Under the pieces are notes generated by a model. The model did not search any database. It saw nothing but the letters and a program-made list of their open reading frames with translations, and was not told the origin of the DNA. A stretch of DNA of 64,000 nt from CAVQJU01 sp963754955 (GTDB lineage: Bacteria; Acidobacteriota; Vicinamibacteria; Vicinamibacterales; CAVVIG01). The DNA lies in assembly GCA_963754955.1 (NCBI GenBank), contig CAVWHY010000004.1:1-64000 (forward strand). The letters are read 5' to 3'. Shown piece after piece: positions 20,744 to 29,229 of this stretch; positions within the stretch are counted from its first letter, which is position 1, and each line of letters opens with the position of its first letter. The translations under genes were made by a program, and so were the position numbers.

Positions 20744-21783
20744 TGTCTGCTGAGCCCAACGACCGCGCCAAACGCGTCCTCGCCGCGCTCGTGCGCGAAT
20801 ACATCGCCTCGGGCGAACCCGTCGCGTCGTCCGTGCTCGTCACGGCGGCCGGCCTCGGGGTGTCTTCCGCCACCGTCCGCAACATTCTCGCGCGGCTCGA
20901 GGACGAAGGGTTCGTCCAGCAGCCGCACACGTCGGCCGGGCGCATCCCCACGGATCGCGGCTATCGGTTCTACGTGGATCTGCTACTCGACTCGAGACGT
21001 TCGAGCCGGACGGCGCACGCCGTCGAGGCGCGTCTGCGCCGCGACCATGCGGGCCGGCTGCCCGATTCGATGCTGCCCGGAGTTTCGCACCTGGTCTCTC
21101 AGGCGTCGGGCCACATCGGTTTCGTGCTGCAGCCCGCGCAGGAAGGCGCCGTGTTCGACCGCGTCGAGTTCGTTCCGCTCAGCACGTCGCGCGTGCTCGT
21201 CATCATCGTCGCCCGCGGGGGCCACGTGATCCAGAAAGTCATCGAGATCGCGGAACCGCTCGGCGCCGACGACCTGCGCGAGGCGGCCAACTACCTGAAC
21301 CGGGAGTTTTCGGGGCTGCCCCTCGCCCGCGCCCGCGAGGCGGTGCGCGAGCGCATCAACGAAGAGCGCATGCTGTACGACGCGCTCCTGGCACGGGCGA
21401 TGCGCCTCGCCTCGTCGACGTTCACGGATCTGCCCCGCGGTGGAACCATCTACGTGGACGGCGCCGCGTCGCTCCTCGAGGAGACGCACGGCCTTACGCT
21501 CGGCACGCTGCAGACGCTGCTCCAGATGATGGAAGAAAAGCAGCGGCTGGTCCACCTGTTGAACGAATACATCGACGGCCCCGGCCTGACCGTCGTCATC
21601 GGCGCTGAGCATCTGGATCCGAACCTGCGGTCCTTCAGCCTGATCATCTCGACATACGGCGATGGGATGGCGATTGGTACCGTGGGCGTGATCGGACCGA
21701 CGCGCATGCGGTATCCGCGCGCTATCGACGTGGTGGACGGCGCGGCCCAGGCCGTATCGCGCGTTCTGCGCGATCCAAATTAG
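20743..21783 (+). CDS. hrcA: Heat-inducible transcription repressor HrcA
   Basis: Represses chaperone genes by binding CIRCE. The N-terminal winged helix shows VREYIASGEPVASSVLV and LGVSSATVRNILARLEDEGF, then QQPHTSAGRIPTDRGYRFYV, which is diagnostic. The C-terminal part has the usual GPTRMRYPRAIDVVD. 346 residues from the ATG at 20743. A GTG two codons earlier (20737) is possible. The start codon overlaps the operator's right arm, so repressor binding could also block elongation. grpE, dnaJ and prmA follow on the same strand. Confidence 0.96.
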   Translation: MSAEPNDRAKRVLAALVREYIASGEPVASSVLVTAAGLGVSSATVRNILARLEDEGFVQQPHTSAGRIPTDRGYRFYVDLLLDSRRSSRTAHAVEARLRRDHAGRLPDSMLPGVSHLVSQASGHIGFVLQPAQEGAVFDRVEFVPLSTSRVLVIIVARGGHVIQKVIEIAEPLGADDLREAANYLNREFSGLPLARAREAVRERINEERMLYDALLARAMRLASSTFTDLPRGGTIYVDGAASLLEETHGLTLGTLQTLLQMMEEKQRLVHLLNEYIDGPGLTVVIGAEHLDPNLRSFSLIISTYGDGMAIGTVGVIGPTRMRYPRAIDVVDGAAQAVSRVLRDPN

Positions 21784-21895
21784 CAGTATGTTGCCCAGAG
21801 ATCAGATCCGGCCGCTCCGTAGTCGCGGCTGGAGAATCGCGGCCAGGGCTTGTTGTACGCGGTACTCTTCCAGGTGATAGGCACCACTAGAACGT

Positions 21896-22426
21896 ATGAC
21901 TGACAAACACGCGCCAGACCCGGCGGGACCCTCGCCGGCGGCAACTGATCCCTCCGAGTCGCCGGAAGCGGACGCCGCGGATCCCCTCGACGACATCCGC
22001 CGCGAACGCGACGATTACCACGACCGGTGGATGCGCAAGACCGCCGAATTCGATAACTACCGGAAGCGGATCGATCGCGAGCGCCGCGAACAGTCCGACC
22101 AGGCGGTCGTCGGCGTTCTCCAGGACGTGCTGCTCATCGTCGATGATTTCGATCGCGCGCTGACGGTCGACGCCGGCGGCGGAGCCGACGCCTATCGGAA
22201 AGGGGTAGAGCTCATTTACCAGAAGCTCACCGATCTGCTGCGCAAGCGAGGCGTGAAGGCCTTCGAGTCGCTCGGCGCCGACTTCGATCCCAACATCCAC
22301 CAGGCTGTCGTGCACGAGTCGAGCCCGGAGCATCGCGAAGGTGAAGTCATCGGCGAACTGCAGAAGGGCTACATGCTGGGCGATCGCCTGCTCAGGCCCG
22401 CCATGGTGAAGGTGGCCAAAGCGTGA
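21896..22426 (+). CDS. grpE: Nucleotide exchange factor GrpE
   Basis: Releases ADP from DnaK in the chaperone cycle. An acidic disordered N-terminus (about 30 residues) precedes the long coiled coil (IRRERDDYHDRWMRKTAEFD, then NYRKR). The C-terminal beta domain shows FDPNIHQAVVHE and LQKGYMLGDRLLRPAMVKV. 176 residues. There is a 112-base gap after hrcA in which I see no clear promoter or gene. The stop overlaps the dnaJ GTG by four bases, so translation is probably coupled. Confidence 0.97.
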   Translation: MTDKHAPDPAGPSPAATDPSESPEADAADPLDDIRRERDDYHDRWMRKTAEFDNYRKRIDRERREQSDQAVVGVLQDVLLIVDDFDRALTVDAGGGADAYRKGVELIYQKLTDLLRKRGVKAFESLGADFDPNIHQAVVHESSPEHREGEVIGELQKGYMLGDRLLRPAMVKVAKA

Positions 22427-23568
22427 GCAAGCGCGACTACTACGAGGTTCTCGGCGTCTCCCGGACGGTCACCGAGAACGAGATGAAGAGCGCCTACCGC
22501 AAGCTGGCGCTCAAGTACCATCCGGACCGCAACCCCGGCGACAAGGCGGCCGAAGAGAGTTTCAAGGAGTGCGCCGAGGCGTACGCCGTGCTTGCCGACC
22601 CCGACAAGCGCGCGGCGTACGACCGCTTCGGCCACGCGGCTGTGGGCAACGCGGCCGGCGGGGGCGTCGATCCCACGATCTTCGCGGACTTCGGCGACAT
22701 CCTCGGCGGACTGGGCGACATCTTCGGCTTCGGTGACATCCTGGGCGGCGGGCGGCGCCGCGGCGGCCCCCAGCGCGGCGGCGATCTGCGTTACGACCTC
22801 GAGATCTCCTTCGAGGAATCCGCCAGCGGCACCGAGACGAACATCCAGATTCCGCGCCAGGAAGCGTGCGAAACGTGCGCCGGCACGGGCGCCGCGCCGG
22901 GTTCTTCACCAGTGGTCTGTAACCAGTGCCGGGGCCAGGGGCAGGTGCGGTTCCAGCAGGGGTTCTTCACCGTGGCGCGGACATGCCCGCAGTGCCGCGG
23001 CACCGGACGGACCATCGCCAAGCCGTGCCAGCCGTGCAAGGGCGTCGGCCAGGTGCCGAAGCAACGCAAGATTACCGTGAAGATTCCGGCCGGCATCGCC
23101 ACGGGGCAGCAGCTGCGGATTCAAGGCGAGGGCGAAGGCGGCACGGGCGGTGCGCCCCCCGGCAACCTGTACGTGGTCATCCACGTGCAGGAACACGAGT
23201 TCTTCCGGCGCGACGGCCTCAACCTGTTCTGCGAGATCCCGGTCAACTTCACGACCGTCGCCCTGGGCGGCGAAATCCAGGTGCCGACGCTCGAGGGCAC
23301 CGAGTCGATCAAGGTGCCGGAAGGCACGGCGACCGGCACGACGCTGCGCCTGCGCGGCAAGGGCATGCCTGACGTCAACGGACGCGGGAAGGGCGATCTG
23401 TTCGCGACCGTGCAGGTGCGCACGCCGAAGAAACTCAGCAAGGACCAGCGCCACGCGCTCGAACAGCTCGCGAGGATGCTGCCCGCCGAAAAGTTCGAGC
23501 CCCGCAAGCGGCACGAAGAACAGGACGAGCGCAACCTGTTCGATCGCGTCAAGGACATGTTTGGATAG
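22423..23568 (+). CDS. dnaJ: Chaperone protein DnaJ
   Basis: Co-chaperone that stimulates DnaK ATPase activity and holds unfolded clients. The J domain has YHPDRNPGDK with the HPD triad. A Gly/Phe-rich region (GLGDIFGFGDILGGG) follows. All four zinc-finger repeats are intact: CETCAGTG, CNQCRGQG, CPQCRGTG and CQPCKGVG. The C-terminal domain ends with GKGDLFATVQVRTP. 381 residues. It starts with GTG inside the grpE end, and the stop is overlapped by prmA. dnaK is not adjacent. Confidence 0.98.
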   Translation: MSKRDYYEVLGVSRTVTENEMKSAYRKLALKYHPDRNPGDKAAEESFKECAEAYAVLADPDKRAAYDRFGHAAVGNAAGGGVDPTIFADFGDILGGLGDIFGFGDILGGGRRRGGPQRGGDLRYDLEISFEESASGTETNIQIPRQEACETCAGTGAAPGSSPVVCNQCRGQGQVRFQQGFFTVARTCPQCRGTGRTIAKPCQPCKGVGQVPKQRKITVKIPAGIATGQQLRIQGEGEGGTGGAPPGNLYVVIHVQEHEFFRRDGLNLFCEIPVNFTTVALGGEIQVPTLEGTESIKVPEGTATGTTLRLRGKGMPDVNGRGKGDLFATVQVRTPKKLSKDQRHALEQLARMLPAEKFEPRKRHEEQDERNLFDRVKDMFG

Positions 23569-24388
23569 GCGCTGGCCCGCGCTCGACGTCTACGGGGACA
23601 GCCAGGAAGAACGCGGGTTTTTCATCGCCGACGACTACGCGCCCGCGGCGGTCCAGGAAATCGAGGGCGGCCTCCGCTTCTTCTTCACCAACGCACACGA
23701 TCGCGATCAGGCCGCAAGCGCGCTCCGGCCATTCCTCCGCATCTCCCCCGTCGACATCGCAGACGAAGACTGGGCACGGCGGTCGCAGGAGAACCTGACG
23801 CCGATCTCCGTCGGCCGCATCGTGGTCGCGCCGCCGTGGCACGCGTTGGCTACCGGCGATCGATCGCCGCGGACTATCGTCATCGCGCCCTCGATGGGTT
23901 TCGGCACGGGCCACCACGCAACGACGCGGTTGTGCCTCGCGGCCTTGCAGGAGATCGACCTGGCAGACGCAGAGGTGCTCGATCTCGGAACGGGATCCGG
24001 CGTGCTGTCGATGGCTGCGGTGCACCTTGGCGCCGCCCGCGCCGTCGGGATCGACGACGATCCGGACGCCATTCAGTCGGCCGTCGAGAGCCTTGCGCTC
24101 AATCCAGGCCTGCCTGACGGACGCATCCTGTTTGCGGTCGGTGACCTGATGACCATGGAGCTGCCTGTCGCGGACGTGGTGGCGGCGAACCTGACCGGCG
24201 GCCTGCTGATCCGTGCGGCGGCGCGCCTGCGCCAGGCCGTGAAACCGGGAGGCGCCCTGATCATGAGCGGCGTCCAGGCCCCCGAACGTGACGAAGTCTG
24301 GCGGGCGTTTGCCGGCCTCGAGCTCGAGGCCGAGTCCGCGGAAGACGGCTGGATAACCTTTACGGGCCGACGACTGTCTAATGGATAG
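23561..24388 (+). CDS. prmA: Ribosomal protein L11 methyltransferase
   Basis: SAM-dependent enzyme that methylates ribosomal protein L11. The SAM site reads VLDLGTGSGVLSMAAVHLGA, after the family signature PSMGFGTGHHATTRLCL. The later motif is VVAANLTGGLLIRAA (usual N-[IL]-x-x motif). The first plausible codon is TTG at 23561 (reads DRRWPALDV), overlapping the dnaJ stop by eight bases. About 275 residues. An open frame runs back into dnaJ, but no fusion is implied. dnaJ-prmA linkage is common in bacteria. Confidence 0.92.
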   Translation: MDRRWPALDVYGDSQEERGFFIADDYAPAAVQEIEGGLRFFFTNAHDRDQAASALRPFLRISPVDIADEDWARRSQENLTPISVGRIVVAPPWHALATGDRSPRTIVIAPSMGFGTGHHATTRLCLAALQEIDLADAEVLDLGTGSGVLSMAAVHLGAARAVGIDDDPDAIQSAVESLALNPGLPDGRILFAVGDLMTMELPVADVVAANLTGGLLIRAAARLRQAVKPGGALIMSGVQAPERDEVWRAFAGLELEAESAEDGWITFTGRRLSNG

Positions 24389-24391
24389 GGC

Positions 24392-24437
24392 TCACAAGGT
24401 CCAAGAGGTCCACAGGTCCGAGGGGTCCAAGAGGTCC
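24392..24437. repeat. GGTCC microrepeat just upstream of a start codon
   Basis: Five GGTCC words with mostly nine-base spacing (GGTCCAAGA, GGTCCGAGG) end two bases before the ATG at 24440. There is only one orientation here, with no inverted partner. It replaces any Shine-Dalgarno site. Confidence 0.7.
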
Positions 24438-24439
24438 GC

Positions 24440-26281
24440 ATGATTCGGCGATTTCTTCCCGTTGCATTGACCGTGGTCGCGAGCGTGGCGGTCCTGGCCG
24501 CTCAGACGCCGCAAACGGGGACGGCGCAGCCGGGCCAGACGGGTTCGCGCGGCGGCCAGCAGCCCGCCCGCGATACGCCGTCGCAGCAGAACGCGCCGGC
24601 CGTAGCCGGGCGTCTGTCAGGACGCGTGCTGGCGGCCGACAACGGGCGGCCGGTGAAGCGGGCCCGCGTCTTCATCACGGCCGCGGAGCTCCCGGGCGGG
24701 CGCGGAATGCTGACCGACGACAGCGGCGCGTTCGACTTCACGGAACTGCCTGCCGGCCGCTATACCCTGACCGCATCGAAAAATGGTTTCATCGGCCTCT
24801 CGTACGGCCAGCGGCGGCCGCTCCAGTCGGGCACTCCGCTGCAACTCGCCGACGACCAGCAGTTGCGAGGCATCGACTTCAGGCTGCCGCGGGGCGGCGT
24901 GCTCGCGGGCCACGTCTTCGACGAGGACGGCGACGCCATGCCCGGCGCGATGGTGCGCGTGATGCGGTACCAGTACCAGCAGGGCGAGCGCCGGCTCGTC
25001 CCGGCAGGCACGGCGCAGACCGATGACAAGGGTGCGTACCGGGTGTGGGGCCTGAACCCGGGCGACTATTACGTCAGCGCCGTTACGCGGATCGACTTCG
25101 GCTTCGGCGGCGGCGGCCGTGGAGGGCCGGGCCGTGGAGGACCAGGCGGACCGGCGCCTGGCGCGATCGCCAACGCGGTGGGCGGGCTGCTCGGCGGCAA
25201 CGTCGCGGCGCTGATCGGCGGTGCGGGCGACGACCAGGATCGGCTGTCCTACGCGCCCACATATTTTCCAGGCGTCGCATCGATCAACGAAGCGCGGTCC
25301 GTCACGGTCGGCGTCAGCCAGGAAGTCGCAGACATCGATTTCAGCCTGCAGCTGGTGCGAACGTCACGGATCAGCGGGAACGTGAACAACCCCGACGGCA
25401 CGCGGCCGAGCGGCGGAAACGTCAATCTGACGCCGGAAGGCGCAGCCGGCGGCCGCGGCAACCTCGGCACCAGCTTCGGGTCGCGCATCGACTGGGACGG
25501 CAGCTTCACCATCACCAACGTGCCGCCGGGCCGTTACACGCTGCGGGCCCGCAGCAACGACAGCGAGGTGCCGCTGTCCGCCTCGCAGCCGCTCGCGGTG
25601 TCCGGCGGCGATCTCGCGAACGTCTCCGTGATGCTGGCGACGGGTGGAACCGTGACGGGAACGATTGTCTTCGAACCCACGCAGGCGTCCGTGCCGGGAG
25701 ACCTGAGCCAAATCCGGGTCGCCGCGCCCTCCAGCGAGCAATCGGACCTCGGCCCCAATCCGAATGCCCGCGTCGACAAGGACGGGGCGTTCACGCTGGA
25801 CGGCGTGCCTGCCGGGCCGCACCTGATTCGGCCGAACGGGGGCGGCGCGCTCCGAGGGTGGACGCTGAAGTCGGTCGTCCTCGACGGACGCGACATCACC
25901 GACACGCCCGTCGAAGTGAAGAGCGGCCAGCGGATCAGCAACGTGACGCTCACCTTCACGGATCGCCTGACGGAAATCAACGGCAGCGTCACCGACGACC
26001 AGAGCGTCCCGGTCACCGAGTTCACGGTCCTTGCGTTTTCAACCAATTCGTCGCTGTGGCGGGCGCAATCGCGCCAGATCATGACGGCGCGGCCCGATCA
26101 GACGGGCACCTTCAAGATTCGCGGCCTCCCGGCCGGCGAGTACTTCATGACGACCGTCGACCCGGCCGAGCAGGGCGAGTGGTTCGAGCCGGCCTACCTC
26201 GATGCTCATCGCCAGGGCGCGACGCGCATCACGGTGACGGACGGCGACGTGAAGACGCAGAACTTCAGGGTAAGGAGATAG
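24440..26281 (+). CDS. Secreted protein with carboxypeptidase-regulatory-like domains
   Basis: A signal peptide is clear: basic start MIRR, hydrophobic stretch FLPVALTVVASVAVLAAQ. After a Gln/Ala-rich spacer come several carboxypeptidase-regulatory-like beta domains. Each has a glycine-rich opening (SGRVLAADNGRPVKRARVF) and a closing signature such as FTELPAGRYTLTASKNGF, TNVPPGRYTLRARS or RGLPAGEYFMTTVDP. A glycine-rich insertion (GFGGGGRGGPGRGGPGG) lies near residue 220. 613 residues. Such domains are common in Acidobacteria, but there is no peptidase domain here and the ligand is unknown. The gene converges with rsmE, four bases away. Confidence 0.85.
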   Translation: MIRRFLPVALTVVASVAVLAAQTPQTGTAQPGQTGSRGGQQPARDTPSQQNAPAVAGRLSGRVLAADNGRPVKRARVFITAAELPGGRGMLTDDSGAFDFTELPAGRYTLTASKNGFIGLSYGQRRPLQSGTPLQLADDQQLRGIDFRLPRGGVLAGHVFDEDGDAMPGAMVRVMRYQYQQGERRLVPAGTAQTDDKGAYRVWGLNPGDYYVSAVTRIDFGFGGGGRGGPGRGGPGGPAPGAIANAVGGLLGGNVAALIGGAGDDQDRLSYAPTYFPGVASINEARSVTVGVSQEVADIDFSLQLVRTSRISGNVNNPDGTRPSGGNVNLTPEGAAGGRGNLGTSFGSRIDWDGSFTITNVPPGRYTLRARSNDSEVPLSASQPLAVSGGDLANVSVMLATGGTVTGTIVFEPTQASVPGDLSQIRVAAPSSEQSDLGPNPNARVDKDGAFTLDGVPAGPHLIRPNGGGALRGWTLKSVVLDGRDITDTPVEVKSGQRISNVTLTFTDRLTEINGSVTDDQSVPVTEFTVLAFSTNSSLWRAQSRQIMTARPDQTGTFKIRGLPAGEYFMTTVDPAEQGEWFEPAYLDAHRQGATRITVTDGDVKTQNFRVRR

Positions 26282-26285
26282 AACC

Positions 26286-27035
26286 TTACAAATCCCCCCA
26301 CAGGAACTGCAGCACGCTGATCGCGGCAACCGGCGTGGCATCGGCCCTGAGGGTCCGGCGGCCGAGGCTCACGAGCCGGGCGCCGCGGGATTGCGCGGCC
26401 GTCCACTCGGCTTCTACCCACCCGCCCTCGGGCCCGATCAGAATCGCGGCATCCTGAGGCACGAGCTGATCTCGCAGCACGGAGAGCGGCTCGACTTGCG
26501 CGTTCGCACCGGGTTCGACCAGCATCAGCATGAGAGCGGCCGCCGGATCGTCCAGGTACGATTCGAGCGTCAGCGGCCGCAGGATCTCGGGCAGTACCGC
26601 TCTCCCCGACTGTTTCACCGATGCGAGCGCCACGCGGCGCCAGCGATCGGGCCGCGCGCCTCGCGCGAGCGCCGCCACGGTCGTCTCGGCTCGGGTCGTG
26701 ACGAGCGGCTGGACGGCCGCCACGCCGAGCATCACCGCGTCGCGGACGATGTCGTCCATTTTCTCGCCCTTGAGCACGGCCTGGGCGAGCGTCAGGGACA
26801 CGCTCGGCTCGGGGGCCGGATCCACACGCGAAACGACCTGCACGCGCGCGTCGCGCCGGTCGGCGTGCACCACGCGCGCCGCGAACTCGTGACCGCGGCC
26901 GTCGAACACGGACACCATGTCACCGGCGCCCAGGCGCAGCACTCGCGTCAGGTGCTCGGACTCGTCGTGCGGCAGCGTGACGGCCTCGTCGCCGGGATCG
27001 AGGTTCGGTGCGAAGAACCGGTGCACGGCGGTCAT
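26286..27035 (-). CDS. rsmE: 16S rRNA (uracil-1498-N3)-methyltransferase RsmE
   Basis: SPOUT-class enzyme that methylates U1498 of 16S rRNA. It shows the N-terminal PUA-like part (HRFFAPNLD, HLTRVLRLGAGDMVSVFDG) and the knotted SAM region (ILIGPEGGWVEAEW, SLGRRTLRADATPVAAISVL). The ATG at 27035 is chosen over upstream in-frame codons because a perfect TATAAT lies ten bases before it, upstream of which the longer reading would start. About 249 residues. It diverges from the kinase gene with overlapping promoters. Confidence 0.93.
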   Translation of the reverse strand: MTAVHRFFAPNLDPGDEAVTLPHDESEHLTRVLRLGAGDMVSVFDGRGHEFAARVVHADRRDARVQVVSRVDPAPEPSVSLTLAQAVLKGEKMDDIVRDAVMLGVAAVQPLVTTRAETTVAALARGARPDRWRRVALASVKQSGRAVLPEILRPLTLESYLDDPAAALMLMLVEPGANAQVEPLSVLRDQLVPQDAAILIGPEGGWVEAEWTAAQSRGARLVSLGRRTLRADATPVAAISVLQFLWGDL

Positions 27036-27045
27036 TGTGGCGGTC

Positions 27046-27075
27046 ATTATACGGTTCAACCATGAACGATATAAT
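27046..27075. promoter_or_regulatory. Overlapping divergent promoters, rsmE and kinase gene
   Basis: TATAAT reads leftward at 27051-27046 and rightward at 27070-27075, separated by 18 bases. At normal spacing the -35 region of each would lie on the -10 box of the other. Each box lies ten bases or less from its start codon, so both messages should be nearly leaderless. Confidence 0.6.
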
Positions 27076-27084
27076 CACTCCCAC

Positions 27085-28050
27085 ATGTTCTTCCGCGGGC
27101 AAATCATCGGGAAGTACAAGATTCTCAAGACGATCGGAAGCGGCGGCTTCGGCACCGTCTATCTCGCGGACGATACCTGGATTAACAAAAAGGTCGCGCT
27201 CAAGGTCCCGCACAAGCAGGGCGTCGACTTCGGCGAACTCCTCCGCGAGGCGCGGTTGCTTGCCGCCCTCGATCACCCGAACATCGTCCGCATCGTCACG
27301 GCGGAAAAGCAGGAGAACGTCTTCTTCATCGTGATGGACTTCGTGCCGGGCGAAACGCTCGAGGACGTCGTGTCGCGCGACGGCGCGCTCGACGTCGCGC
27401 TTGCCCTCGACTACACCTGCCAGATCAGCAACGCCGTCGATCACGCGCACCGCCAGGGCGTGCTGCATCGCGACCTGCGGCCGTCGAACATCCTGGTCGC
27501 CGACACCGGTCAGTTGAAAGTCGCCGACTTCGGGACGTCGCGGTTTCTCGAGATTGCCGCGCACGGATCGACCGTCATCGGCAGCCCTCCGTACATGGCG
27601 CCCGAGCAGTTCCGCGGCGAAGCCGTGCTCGCGTCCGACGTGTACTCGCTCGGCGTCACCATGTACCAGATGCTGACCGGGGAGCTGCCGTACGACACAC
27701 CGTCGCAGGCAGATCTCGAGCGCCTGCGGCGCGGCGAGCTCGTGACGCCGCCTCGGCTGAAAAACCCGAAGATCCCCCGGGCCATCAACGACGTCGTCAT
27801 GAAAGCGATGGCCCCCGAGATCGTCGACCGCTACCAGCGCGCCGGCGAACTGCTCGACGATGTGCTGGCGGCGCGAGGCAGCACCCCGCGGCGCACGCCG
27901 AGGCCGACCCCGACCGACAGCGCGAGCGCCGAGGACATCCAGACACGGCTGAAGGCACGCGAGTCGCCACAGCCGCGGTTCTGCTGGCACTGCCGCAAAC
28001 CGCTGCACGCCCGGGCCGATCGTTGTCCGTTCTGCAACGAAACGCAGTAG
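27085..28050 (+). CDS. Ser/Thr protein kinase with C-terminal zinc ribbon
   Basis: A complete Hanks-type kinase of 321 residues. It shows the P-loop GSGGFGTVY (18-26), Lys40 in VALK, the HRDLRPSN catalytic loop (128-135), DFG at 148-150, YMAPEQF and the SLGVTMYQML helix. After a basic Pro/Thr linker (RRTPRPTPT) the C-terminus has a treble-clef or ribbon motif, FCWHCRKPLHARADRCPFCN, with two CxxC pairs. There is no membrane helix, so it is cytoplasmic. The start is the ATG at 27085, right after a TATAAT. The longer frame upstream overlaps rsmE and is not used. All catalytic residues are present, unlike the pseudokinase at 12131-14140. Confidence 0.93.
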   Translation: MFFRGQIIGKYKILKTIGSGGFGTVYLADDTWINKKVALKVPHKQGVDFGELLREARLLAALDHPNIVRIVTAEKQENVFFIVMDFVPGETLEDVVSRDGALDVALALDYTCQISNAVDHAHRQGVLHRDLRPSNILVADTGQLKVADFGTSRFLEIAAHGSTVIGSPPYMAPEQFRGEAVLASDVYSLGVTMYQMLTGELPYDTPSQADLERLRRGELVTPPRLKNPKIPRAINDVVMKAMAPEIVDRYQRAGELLDDVLAARGSTPRRTPRPTPTDSASAEDIQTRLKARESPQPRFCWHCRKPLHARADRCPFCNETQ

Positions 28051-28100
28051 CGGTTACCAACAAGTCACCTGCCGGTCGCATCACGCAGCAGCGGATGCGC

Positions 28101-28120
28101 TAGAATATCTTCATAAGGAG
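28101..28120 (+). promoter_or_regulatory. ilvE -10 box and Shine-Dalgarno
   Basis: TAGAAT (28101-28106) is followed by AAGGAG (28115-28120), five bases before the ilvE ATG. This is one of the few strong ribosome binding sites in the window and fixes the start. Confidence 0.55.
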
Positions 28121-28125
28121 CACTT

Positions 28126-29103
28126 ATGGGGTTTCCGGGTACCGGGAAAATCTGGATGAACGGCAAGCTGGTGGACTGGCGCGACGCGACCATTCACATC
28201 GGCTCCCACGTCATCCACTACGGCAGCGGCGTCTTCGAAGGCGCGCGCTGCTACAGCACGCCCAAGGGTTCGGCGTGCTTCCGGCTGGATGCCCACATGC
28301 GGCGCCTGATGGAGTCCGCCAAGATCTACCGCATGGACTACACGCTGGATCTGAAGGGCTGGATGGAGGCCGTGCTCGAGACCATCCGCGCAAACGAGAT
28401 GAAGGCGTGCTACATCCGTCCGCTCGTGTATCGCGGATACGAGACCCTCGGTGTCAACCCGCTTAACAATCCCGTCGATGCGGCCATCATGGTGTGGGAC
28501 TGGGGCGCCTACCTCGGTCACGACGCGCTCGAAGACGGCGTGGACGTGAAGGTGAGCTCCTGGACCCGCCTGGCGCCCAACACGCTGCCGGCGATGGCCA
28601 AGGCGACCGCCAACTACGCCAATTCGCAGCTGATCAAGATGGAAGCGATCGCTGACGGGTATTCCGAAGGCATCGCGCTCGACGTCAACGGGAACCTCAG
28701 CGAAGGCAGCGGCCAGAACCTGCTCATCGTGCGCGACGGCGCGATCTTCACGCCGCCTCTGGGTTCGTCGATTCTCGGCGGGATCACGCGCGACTCGGTC
28801 ATGACGCTCGCGCGCGAGCTGGGCTACACCGTCACCGAGACCGTCCTCCCCCGCGAGGCGCTGTACACAGCGGACGAGGTGTTCTTCGTCGGAACGGCCG
28901 CGGAGGTCACCCCGGTCCGCTCGGTCGACAAGATCAAGGTGGGCACCGGCCACCGCGGGCCGGTCACGGCGGCCCTGCAGCACGCGTTTTTCGACGTCGT
29001 GAACGGCAAAACGCCCGATCGACACGGCTGGCTGACCTACGTCTACCCGGCAGAAGCCTCCCTGCGGACCGGCCCCAAAGAAGTCGCGGCGCGCGGCCGA
29101 TAA
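28126..29103 (+). CDS. ilvE: Branched-chain amino acid aminotransferase
   Basis: PLP enzyme for the last step of leucine, isoleucine and valine synthesis and the first of their breakdown. Fold-type IV features are GSHVIHYGSGVFEGARCYST, RPLVYRGYETLGVNP, the PLP-lysine region NTLPAMAKATANYANS, EGIALDVNGNLSEGSGQN and the FFVGTAAEVTPV loop. 325 residues, slightly longer than usual at the C-terminus. Strong Shine-Dalgarno. It stands alone here, with no other ilv or leu genes. Confidence 0.95.
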   Translation: MGFPGTGKIWMNGKLVDWRDATIHIGSHVIHYGSGVFEGARCYSTPKGSACFRLDAHMRRLMESAKIYRMDYTLDLKGWMEAVLETIRANEMKACYIRPLVYRGYETLGVNPLNNPVDAAIMVWDWGAYLGHDALEDGVDVKVSSWTRLAPNTLPAMAKATANYANSQLIKMEAIADGYSEGIALDVNGNLSEGSGQNLLIVRDGAIFTPPLGSSILGGITRDSVMTLARELGYTVTETVLPREALYTADEVFFVGTAAEVTPVRSVDKIKVGTGHRGPVTAALQHAFFDVVNGKTPDRHGWLTYVYPAEASLRTGPKEVAARGR

Positions 29104-29229
29104 GACAGGGGCCAGGGGTTCGCGCCAGAGGTCAGAGCCGAGAGGTTAGGGATAGGGGTTGGCCCGAAAGGCGGCTGACCGTCTGCCTTCCCCAACCTCT
29201 AACCTCCAACCTCTAACCCCTCACCCCCT
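29104..29229. repeat. AGGTTAG/CTAACCT microrepeat island between ilvE and pilT
   Basis: The left arm (about 29110-29162) holds degenerate AGGTTAG and AGGGGTT words. The right arm (about 29190-29229) holds AACCTCT and AACCCCT heptamers in opposite orientation. It fills the whole gap between ilvE and pilT and ends right at the pilT ATG. Confidence 0.75.

Noticed and set aside
23150..24388. Apparent DnaJ-PrmA fusion or a long PrmA
   Set aside because: The upstream part is dnaJ read out of frame. The PrmA family starts at about 23561, next to the dnaJ stop.
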